Part shown: one piece after another, positions 53,621-61,433 of the stretch | Layout: every line of letters starts with the position of its first letter | Numbering within the stretch: position 1 is the first letter of the stretch | DNA from: CAZPQN01 sp964588795 | Lineage (GTDB): Bacteria > Fidelibacterota > UBA2242 | Length of the DNA: 64,000 nt | Reading direction: 5' to 3' | Assembly: GCA_964588795.1 (NCBI GenBank) | Contig: CAZPQN010000008.1 | Location: forward strand, 14,953 to 78,952 | Made by a program: the position numbers and the translations under genes | The notes under the pieces: generated by a model | Seen by the model: only the letters and a program-made list of their open reading frames with translations | The model's database searches: none | What the model was told of the DNA's origin: nothing

Positions 53621-56419
53621 ATGAAAGGTTGGCAGTGTGGTTTAATCCTGATCGTCGGGTTTGGTTTAGGGCAAATTGGGAATGCCGGGACTACCGGTAA
53701 ACTGACCGGGCTGGTCATGGATGGGAATACCGGACAACCGCTCATGGGTTGTAACATAATCTTAGAAGGCACTTACTCGGGCGCCGCGTCTGATTACGAC
53801 GGACGCTACATTATCTTGAATATTCCACCTGGAGAATATAGGATAAAAGCGCAGATGATCGGATACCAGACGCGGATCGTCGAAAAAGTGATCGTCTCAG
53901 TTGACCTGACCACGACGATCAACTTCGAGATGCGCACGCAGGTATTAGAAGGCGAGGAAGTGGTGGTCACCGCGGAACGCAAGATGATCGTCAAGGACAT
54001 GACTGCTACCGCCTCTCACATGCAGGCCGAAGAGCTGGAATCTTTGCCGATAACCGAGGTCTCGGAAGCCCTGGAAATGCAGGCCGGATACGTAAACGGC
54101 ACCCTGCGCGGTGGGCGGAAGGGGGAGGTCGCCTACCTGATTGACGGGGTCCCGGTGACGGATAGTTACGACCGGGGAACGGTCATCGACATCAATAAAA
54201 ATATGATCCAGGAGCTCCAGGTAATTTCAGGTGCTTTCAACGCCGAATATGGTAAAGTTATGTCGGGTATCGTAAACATCACCACTAAACAGGGTAGTAA
54301 CAAATTCGGCGGTTCAGGCGAAGTTTATTTTGGCGATTTCCTCAGTACCCATGATCACATTTTTGACAATATCAACGAATTCAATCCATTGAATATCCGT
54401 AATTATGAACTCAGTTTATTCGGCCCCTTGCTGAAAGACCGCCTCTTCTATTATTGTGATGTGCGCAAGATTTACTTCGGGGGCTGGTACCAGGGACAGC
54501 AACGCTTCGAACCAGTGGCCGTGGGCATGGTAGATACCTCCAACAATTTGATCTTGTGGGATTCGACGGCGATGCTGGGCAATAATAAGTGGGTCAATTT
54601 AAACTGGAACGATAAAATTTATCTGCAGAGTCAGATTATTCTGCGTCTGTCCAATCGCAGTAGCATTTATTATAGTCTGTTTTACGATGACAAGGACTAT
54701 CAGGATTATGATCGTGAGTTCAAATATAATCCCAAGGGTTTGCTGAAGAAAAACCTGACCGGTGTGACTCATTTGGTCAAGTTTCAGCAGCAGTTGAGTC
54801 CGAAAACTTTTTATACTTTAGCCGGTTCATATTATTACCGTAAGTATACCGGTCGCCTTTCGCCAAAGAACGCCTACGACGATTCCACGACTTATGTCCA
54901 TCCCTATTATTTGGTGCAGTTTCCCTATCAGTTTCATGTCGGAGGCACCCAAAATGACCACGAGTACCGCAATTCGCAGACCCGGTTGGTGAAATGGGAT
55001 ATGACTTCCCAGGTCAATCCGAAACATCAGTTGAAAGCCGGATTCGAAGTTCGTCAGCACGACCTGTCCTTACGCAAGTTTACGGTACGTCCTGCTTTGG
55101 GTGAAAATTACGTGGATGTCGCCTCCGGGATGGATATTCCGACGACCTTCAGCCCTTATATTCACCCGACGATACTGCCGGATAGTACAATTTATTCCAG
55201 TTATTATCGGCATCAGCCCCACGAGCTGGCTTTTTACCTCCAGGATAAGATGGAATTCACCGAACTGATTGTCAATATCGGCTTCCGGATCGATTATTTT
55301 GAACCGGACGGAGTCATTCTCGCAGATCCGAGTGATCCCGAAATTTATGACCCCATTAAACCGGGGAACCGGTATCATGATCTTAATAACAATGGCATTC
55401 AGGATATCGGGGAGACTCCGGTGACGATCGCCGAACGGCGCGGTTACTGGTACAAACCCGCCAAAGCAAAATACCAGGTCAGTCCGCGCATCGGCATCTC
55501 ATTTCCAATCAGTGATCGGGGCGTGTTTCATTTCTCGTATGGATACTTTTTTCAGATTCCCAATTTTACATACCTGTACCAAAATCCGGATTTCGAATTG
55601 GGGAGTGGGACGGGTAATCAGGGTGTAATTGGCAACGCGGATTTGAAACCTGAACAGACTATCGTGGGTGAGATCGGGGTACAACAACAGTTGTCCGATA
55701 ACTTTTCGCTTGATATTACTGCGTACCTGAAGGATATTCGTGATTTGACGGGTACCCGCGCGGAAGAGATTGAGGTGTTCGGCGGATCGGCTACCTATTC
55801 CCGCCTGGTGAACAGCGATTTTGGGGTCGTTAAGGGCATAACGATTGCCCTGAATCAGCAAAATCCCAATGGTCTGTACACCAATCTGGATTATACTCTG
55901 CAAATCGCCAAAGGCACAGCATCGGATCCGGAAGCCTATCGCAACGCCCTGAGCGGCGGTTCTTTGCCCGAAATCCAGCTCAATCCTCTGGAATGGGATC
56001 AAAGACACACGGTCAATGCCACCGTCGGTTACAACAGTAAACACTATGGCATCAACTTTATCGGTCGATATGGCAGCGGTTTGCCGTTTACACCGCGCCG
56101 TAGTGAAGATATCACTTCGCTGTTGACGAATGCTGACAACAAACCGCCGAACTTCACGGTAGATGTAAAGAGCTATTATCGAATGAAAATGGCTGGCGCG
56201 AGCTGGGAATTCTTCCTGAGGATTCAGAATCTGTTTGATACGTTGAACGAAGTAAACGTCTTCAATGATACCGGTCGCGCCGGTTTTACAACCGACGAAG
56301 CGCGAGTCAAGGCCCTAAACGTTCCAACTCCCGTAAATTCGGTGCACGAATATTTTACAAATGCAACCCATTTTGCAGAACCACGCCGGGTTGAAGTCGG
56401 AGTGAGGGTAAGTCTATGA
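53621..56419 (+). CDS. TonB-dependent receptor with carboxypeptidase-regulatory-like N-terminal domain
   Basis: A 932-residue outer-membrane transporter. A signal peptide leads into a carboxypeptidase regulatory-like domain (about 30-105, GLVMDGNTGQPLMGCNIIL and YDGRYIILNIPPGEYRI), a plug domain (about 115-225, VAYLIDGVPVTDSYDRG, AFNAEYGKVMSGIVNI) and a 22-strand barrel to the C-terminus, ending in a family-typical strand VEVGVRVSL. This is the SusC-like or CirA-like architecture. Start: ATG 53621 has GAGAGG upstream; ATG 53597, overlapping the GH13 stop, is the alternative. The next gene overlaps its stop by four bases. The GH13 neighbour suggests alpha-glucan or maltodextrin uptake, an inference. 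Confidence 0.92.
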   Translation: MKGWQCGLILIVGFGLGQIGNAGTTGKLTGLVMDGNTGQPLMGCNIILEGTYSGAASDYDGRYIILNIPPGEYRIKAQMIGYQTRIVEKVIVSVDLTTTINFEMRTQVLEGEEVVVTAERKMIVKDMTATASHMQAEELESLPITEVSEALEMQAGYVNGTLRGGRKGEVAYLIDGVPVTDSYDRGTVIDINKNMIQELQVISGAFNAEYGKVMSGIVNITTKQGSNKFGGSGEVYFGDFLSTHDHIFDNINEFNPLNIRNYELSLFGPLLKDRLFYYCDVRKIYFGGWYQGQQRFEPVAVGMVDTSNNLILWDSTAMLGNNKWVNLNWNDKIYLQSQIILRLSNRSSIYYSLFYDDKDYQDYDREFKYNPKGLLKKNLTGVTHLVKFQQQLSPKTFYTLAGSYYYRKYTGRLSPKNAYDDSTTYVHPYYLVQFPYQFHVGGTQNDHEYRNSQTRLVKWDMTSQVNPKHQLKAGFEVRQHDLSLRKFTVRPALGENYVDVASGMDIPTTFSPYIHPTILPDSTIYSSYYRHQPHELAFYLQDKMEFTELIVNIGFRIDYFEPDGVILADPSDPEIYDPIKPGNRYHDLNNNGIQDIGETPVTIAERRGYWYKPAKAKYQVSPRIGISFPISDRGVFHFSYGYFFQIPNFTYLYQNPDFELGSGTGNQGVIGNADLKPEQTIVGEIGVQQQLSDNFSLDITAYLKDIRDLTGTRAEEIEVFGGSATYSRLVNSDFGVVKGITIALNQQNPNGLYTNLDYTLQIAKGTASDPEAYRNALSGGSLPEIQLNPLEWDQRHTVNATVGYNSKHYGINFIGRYGSGLPFTPRRSEDITSLLTNADNKPPNFTVDVKSYYRMKMAGASWEFFLRIQNLFDTLNEVNVFNDTGRAGFTTDEARVKALNVPTPVNSVHEYFTNATHFAEPRRVEVGVRVSL

Positions 56420-59400
56420 GCATCCTGAAAAGCAATTTCCGAAATATTTATGTACTGATTATGCTAATCATTATGATCGATTCGCCTGTTCTCGCCCAGG
56501 GTACGGTTAGTGGAAAAGAATATCGCCGAACCGGAATTCATAACGCCAATTTAGTCCGGTCGGTATTCGGGAACTGGGGAGTAATTGGCCAGCCTGCTCA
56601 AAAAGGACCCCGTGGCGCCTGGCTTTACGATACCAACGGCTATATTGGCGATGTCAGTCCGTTAGTCGGTGCCGAAGTGCTGTATCATGATCGTTCGCTG
56701 GATACCACGATCAAATTCCACAGTGTGGTTGTCTGTCCGGTAGACCGACCCGCGACCGCACGCGAGGAATCCCGCAGTGGCAAACAGTGGACCTTTGAAC
56801 CCGTTTCCGGCTATTTCAATGAAAATTCGGAAAAGGTGGCCATGAGCACCGATCCGGCTTCCTGGCCGCCATCGTGGCCGGACAAAATGAACGATCCGGA
56901 AGATGCCGGTTGGCCGGGGCAGTGGAACGGGATTTTCGGTAAAGGTGTCACCAATGCCGATCAGGAAAGTTATTTTGTCATGAATGATAATAACGATGAG
57001 GAATTCAACGATTCACTTTCCAATAATGTCGTAATCAGGGCCAATCCGCTGAAACGGGGCGTCAAGTTCAAACCGGACAGTACGAACATTATGCGCAACG
57101 GATTAGGGCTGGAAGTCAAAGTACGCGGCATGCAATGGCAGCAATTTCTGGCGTCGGATGTCATTTTCTGGCTCTATGAAATCACCAATAGAAGTACCAC
57201 CAATTACGACAAGGTGGTTTTTGGGATGTTAGCCGGGACTTACAACGGTGTCACTGGCACCGATGATTCGCCCCAGGAATATGACGACGACTATTCCTTC
57301 TTTGACGTCCAGCGCGATCTGACCTATACCGGTGACTATCCCAATAATAACCGGCGCAATCCTAAGTGGCAAGGACCGGTCGGTTTAGTCGGATACGCCT
57401 TTCTCGAAAGCCCCGGCAATCCCTATGACGGTATTGACAACGACGGCGACAATAAACTCGAAAAACAGCCACCCAATTCCAAGCTGATTTTCACGGCCCC
57501 GCTGTTTGCCGCCGAAGATTTCGACTCGATAATGTACCAAAAAGGCGATCAGGTCGTCGTCATTGATAATAATTTCAACCGATCACTGGTGACTCTGACC
57601 AGTGACACGACGGTCATTCATACCCGCGGCGCAAGCATCACCGTGATTGCCGGAAAGACCAAATTGATTGAAGGCAATATGTTGGCTGATGGCTCACCTA
57701 ATCCTAACGTTTATGATGGAATTGACAACGACCTGGATGGGCTGATTGATGAAAATTATCTGTTACATTATCGGCAACGCCGGGTAGATCAGAATGGTGT
57801 CGTCCTTTTTGACACCCTTAATCCTGTGGCGTACATTGACTACCGGACAGGGCAGGGGCTGGGAGATCCGCTGATTGATGAACGGCGCGACGATGGAATT
57901 GATAACGATGGCGATTGGAATGTCGAGTTCGATGATGTCGGCGCCGATGGTAAACCAAATACCTACGATCTCGGTGAAAGTGACGGTCGTCCGACGGCCG
58001 GTGAGCCCAATTTCGACCGCACCGATGTCGATGAATCCGACCAGATCGGGCTGACCAGTTTCAACTATTTTACGCCCGCCAATCTGTATCCCATGGCAGA
58101 CGACGAAAGGCTCTGGGACTGGTTAAAACCGGGTTATTTTGATGTTCCCAACAGTATTCAAAATAACAAGCCGATTGCCGGTGAGGACGGCGATTTCATT
58201 TACGGATCAGGATATTTTCCTTTGCCGGCAGGCAAGACCGAGCGCTTTTCACTTGCTCTGGTATATGGACATAACATTGACGATTTGCTGAAAAATCGGG
58301 AGACCGTTCAGAAAATCTACGACAGTGATTATCGCTTCCCACAACCGCCGGACAAACCAACCGTCAAGGCGATCGCCGGCGATGGCAAGATTACTCTTTA
58401 TTGGGATCGCGTAGCTGAGGCGACTGTTGATCCGGTGACAAAGGAACGCGATTTCGAAGGCTATAAAATCTATAAAGCCACCGACCCGGATTTCAACGAC
58501 GTCCGAGTCGTGACGGATGTCAACGGCGTCGTCACCGGTTACCAGTGCGTAGCCCAGTTTGATAAGGTCAATGGGGTGAAAGGTGTCTTCTATCCCAGTG
58601 CCGATCTCTTCCAGGAAGCCTCCGGTTTTACCTACAATTTGGGCAGTGACAATGGCCTGGTGCATACCTACGTGGATGAAGATGTCGAAAACGGACGCCG
58701 CTATTTTTACGCGGTGGTCGCTTATGACCACGGCGATGTGGAGGAAGATATTTTTCCTTCTGAAAATACCAAGTTCGTGTCGATTCAGCCCGATGGCAGT
58801 ATCATCACCGACATCAATACGGTGGTAATTCGACCCGGGGTCAAGGTCGCCGGTTATGATAATCGTAACAATGATCGCCGGCTGGAGCACCTGAGTGGCA
58901 ATGCCAATGGTTATGTTGATTATGAAATCATTGATGAAACCAAAATAACCGGACATACTTACCGGGTAACTTTTACCGACTGCCGGACAGATGGAATTGA
59001 CAACGATGATGATTGGGATCCGCTGATCCACGATACGGGGGGATTGGTTGATCCGAATGGCACTAAAAATAACGGCGTTCCCGATGTTGGCGAACCGAAT
59101 TTTGAGTGGAAAGATCAGGAAGAATATGCTCCTCTGACGACAACCTACTCGGTTTTGGATTTGACAGGCATAAGTGAGACGGTCACGCTGGATACGAGTT
59201 TCACCTATCTTAGCTTCAAACATCTGCATTATCCCAGTATACTCATCTCGACTATGGCTGATCCGGCTACTTATTTGACACTCAGCGAATTTGAGATTGA
59301 CACTCTGCACGGCAAACTGCGGCTTAAACCCACCAGCGCCCTGATCAAGGGCAGTTACAAGGTGTCCTACCAGTATTTTCCGGTTTACCGCAGTGCCAAT

Positions 59401-60375
59401 ATTTTACGTAGTCCCTACGCGGACGAGACACTCGACTCGGACATCTTTGACGGTGTGCGCCTGAAATTCGCCAACCCCTGGTCGATTGCCAAGATTGATT
59501 CGCTCAGCTACTGGTCAACCCAATCAGCCACCTTAGACTTTTCCTTCCAGACTGATATGTCGTCATTGACGGATGGTACGATACTGACGGGGGTCGCCTA
59601 TCCTTCACGCTATGAGATTATTGTCGGAGATACAAACGAAGTACTTTACCAGTATCCCCGCAAACTGCTCAAATTTCTTAGACCTACCTTGAGCGACGCC
59701 ACCCTGGATTTATACATCATGTTAGGCATCGAGGAATTGAAAAAAACCAATTTCAAGATTATTGATTTAGTGGATTCGGTGGAGATTCCTTTCACTTACA
59801 GCATGGTCGCCAAGAATAAAAACACGGGAATATACGAACTGGCCAAAAACGGCTTAATCGAGATGTTTCTTATCAAGCCTGACAGCACCTACCAATACAG
59901 CTGGATCATGCGTTTTTCGAGCCTGGCAACCGTCTCACCACGTTTTGCGAAAGGTGATAAATTGCATGTTGAAACCACGATTCCGTTACGACGCGACGAT
60001 GTTCTGGAATTCACACCTGAATTCCCCGTTGCCGTCGGTAGCAAAGCCCGAGCCGAATTGGATGCGATCCAGGTTGTGCCAAATCCCTACGTAGTGGCCA
60101 ACAATATGGAAGCGCCCCTGCCGCCGTCCATTACCAGCGGACGCGGTGAACGGCGCATCGAATTTCGCAAGTTACCCAATGACGCCAAGGTACATATTTT
60201 TACTTCGGCGGGAGCGCATGTAATTACCTTGAACCATGCCGGCAGTATCCACGATGGGACTCTCGCCTGGAATCTGAAAACCAAAGAGAACCTCGATGTA
60301 GCCTTTGGGATTTACTTTTATATCGTCGAGTCCGATGTAGGTAAAAAGTCCGGCAAACTCGCGGTTATCAAGTGA
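56416..60375 (+). CDS. Large exported surface protein with DGIDND calcium-loop motifs
   Basis: A 1319-residue exported protein of uncertain function (signal MSILKSNFRNIYVLIMLIIM, cleavage near VLAQG). Four short Asp-rich motifs of the type DGIDNDGD occur at about residues 337, 433, 491 and 858, resembling thrombospondin type 3 calcium loops; the last two are followed by similar GEPNF segments. A fibronectin type III-like domain starts near KPTVKAIAGDGKITLYWD (about residue 645). The C-terminal region (VVPNPYV, AKVHIFTSAGAHV, YFYIVES) resembles surface-targeting domains. It overlaps the receptor gene by four bases and precedes the PorV-like gene, a trio seen in related lineages. Confidence 0.85.
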   Translation: MSILKSNFRNIYVLIMLIIMIDSPVLAQGTVSGKEYRRTGIHNANLVRSVFGNWGVIGQPAQKGPRGAWLYDTNGYIGDVSPLVGAEVLYHDRSLDTTIKFHSVVVCPVDRPATAREESRSGKQWTFEPVSGYFNENSEKVAMSTDPASWPPSWPDKMNDPEDAGWPGQWNGIFGKGVTNADQESYFVMNDNNDEEFNDSLSNNVVIRANPLKRGVKFKPDSTNIMRNGLGLEVKVRGMQWQQFLASDVIFWLYEITNRSTTNYDKVVFGMLAGTYNGVTGTDDSPQEYDDDYSFFDVQRDLTYTGDYPNNNRRNPKWQGPVGLVGYAFLESPGNPYDGIDNDGDNKLEKQPPNSKLIFTAPLFAAEDFDSIMYQKGDQVVVIDNNFNRSLVTLTSDTTVIHTRGASITVIAGKTKLIEGNMLADGSPNPNVYDGIDNDLDGLIDENYLLHYRQRRVDQNGVVLFDTLNPVAYIDYRTGQGLGDPLIDERRDDGIDNDGDWNVEFDDVGADGKPNTYDLGESDGRPTAGEPNFDRTDVDESDQIGLTSFNYFTPANLYPMADDERLWDWLKPGYFDVPNSIQNNKPIAGEDGDFIYGSGYFPLPAGKTERFSLALVYGHNIDDLLKNRETVQKIYDSDYRFPQPPDKPTVKAIAGDGKITLYWDRVAEATVDPVTKERDFEGYKIYKATDPDFNDVRVVTDVNGVVTGYQCVAQFDKVNGVKGVFYPSADLFQEASGFTYNLGSDNGLVHTYVDEDVENGRRYFYAVVAYDHGDVEEDIFPSENTKFVSIQPDGSIITDINTVVIRPGVKVAGYDNRNNDRRLEHLSGNANGYVDYEIIDETKITGHTYRVTFTDCRTDGIDNDDDWDPLIHDTGGLVDPNGTKNNGVPDVGEPNFEWKDQEEYAPLTTTYSVLDLTGISETVTLDTSFTYLSFKHLHYPSILISTMADPATYLTLSEFEIDTLHGKLRLKPTSALIKGSYKVSYQYFPVYRSANILRSPYADETLDSDIFDGVRLKFANPWSIAKIDSLSYWSTQSATLDFSFQTDMSSLTDGTILTGVAYPSRYEIIVGDTNEVLYQYPRKLLKFLRPTLSDATLDLYIMLGIEELKKTNFKIIDLVDSVEIPFTYSMVAKNKNTGIYELAKNGLIEMFLIKPDSTYQYSWIMRFSSLATVSPRFAKGDKLHVETTIPLRRDDVLEFTPEFPVAVGSKARAELDAIQVVPNPYVVANNMEAPLPPSITSGRGERRIEFRKLPNDAKVHIFTSAGAHVITLNHAGSIHDGTLAWNLKTKENLDVAFGIYFYIVESDVGKKSGKLAVIK

Positions 60376-60385
60376 TGGTGGTCAT

Positions 60386-61402
60386 ATGAAGAACAGAATA
60401 ATTTTCCTAACTATACTCGTGACCTTGTTGGCGATTGAGCAAATTGACGCGCAGGATAAAGTAGGGACCGCCGCGGCCCAGTTTTTACAGATACCGGTTG
60501 GCAGTAAGGCCATTGCCATGGGTGGCGCCTTCACGGCGATTTCCGACGATCCGACTGCACTGTACTGGAATCCCGGCGCTTTGTCTCGCTCGGTAAAAAG
60601 TCGGGTCTATGCTTCCCAGACGAGCTGGTTGGTGGACAGTAAGCATCAATGGTTGGGGGCTCAAATTAAAGTCACTAACGCCGATGCCATCGGATTATGC
60701 TTTAATAGTCTTGATTACGGTGCGCGGGAGAAGGTCACTACCGTTGCGCAACCGGAAGGCACGGGCGAATTCTGGGAAGCCAGCGACATGGCGTTTTCAT
60801 TGACTTATGCGCGCAACTTGACCGATCGCTTTTCGATTGGCGGGACGGTCAAATACATCCAGGAAAAAATCTGGCACGAATCCGCCAGCCAGTTCGCCCT
60901 GGATCTCGGTCTGCTTTTTGTTACGCAATTCAATGGCTTGACGATTGGCGCAACGATGCGTAACTTCGGTGGCGAATTAATCATGGAAGGTCGCGATCTA
61001 TTGAACCGGATTGATCTCGATCCCGATGCTGAAGGTAATAATGAGACCATTGTCGCCAAGCTCAAAACCGATAACTGGCCGATTCCACTGACTTTCAGTG
61101 TCGGTGCCGCCATGCCATTATTTATCACTAAAAGCCTGAAAGTTATGGTAGCCGCCGATGTCGTGCGTCCCACTGATAACAGCCAGACGATGAACGTCGG
61201 CGCTGAGGCGCAGGTGATGCGTATCCTGAGTATCCGCGGCGGATACCAGACGCTCTTTCGAACTGAAAGAGAACAGGGGTTGACACTGGGCATGGGGCTA
61301 AACGTACCCATTCCCTACGCCGATATAGTCATTGATTTTGCATATCAGGAATTCGGCCTGTTTGGCAATGTCCAAACGACGGCCATCAGTATAGGATTTT
61401 AA
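60386..61402 (+). CDS. PorV/PorQ family outer membrane protein
   Basis: A 338-residue beta-barrel outer-membrane protein of the FadL-like PorV/PorQ family, which recognises cargo of the type IX secretion system. After a signal peptide comes the signature AAQFLQIPVGSKAIAMGGAF and ISDDPTALYWNPGALS, then alternating strands such as TNADAIGLCFNSLDYGA, and a final aromatic strand VQTTAISIGF. It may be a dedicated partner for one or more surface proteins of this cluster. It starts ten bases after the 1319-residue gene; the next gene starts 31 bases after its stop. Confidence 0.9.
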   Translation: MKNRIIFLTILVTLLAIEQIDAQDKVGTAAAQFLQIPVGSKAIAMGGAFTAISDDPTALYWNPGALSRSVKSRVYASQTSWLVDSKHQWLGAQIKVTNADAIGLCFNSLDYGAREKVTTVAQPEGTGEFWEASDMAFSLTYARNLTDRFSIGGTVKYIQEKIWHESASQFALDLGLLFVTQFNGLTIGATMRNFGGELIMEGRDLLNRIDLDPDAEGNNETIVAKLKTDNWPIPLTFSVGAAMPLFITKSLKVMVAADVVRPTDNSQTMNVGAEAQVMRILSIRGGYQTLFRTEREQGLTLGMGLNVPIPYADIVIDFAYQEFGLFGNVQTTAISIGF

Positions 61403-61433
61403 GAGAACAACAACTCAAACGAAAGGAGTGCTT

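Noticed and set aside
58249..59310. Minus-strand open frame of 353 codons inside the 1319-residue gene.
   Set aside because: It is opposite a long frame with a signal peptide, repeated calcium loops and a sensible C-terminus, and has no ribosome binding site or family match of its own.
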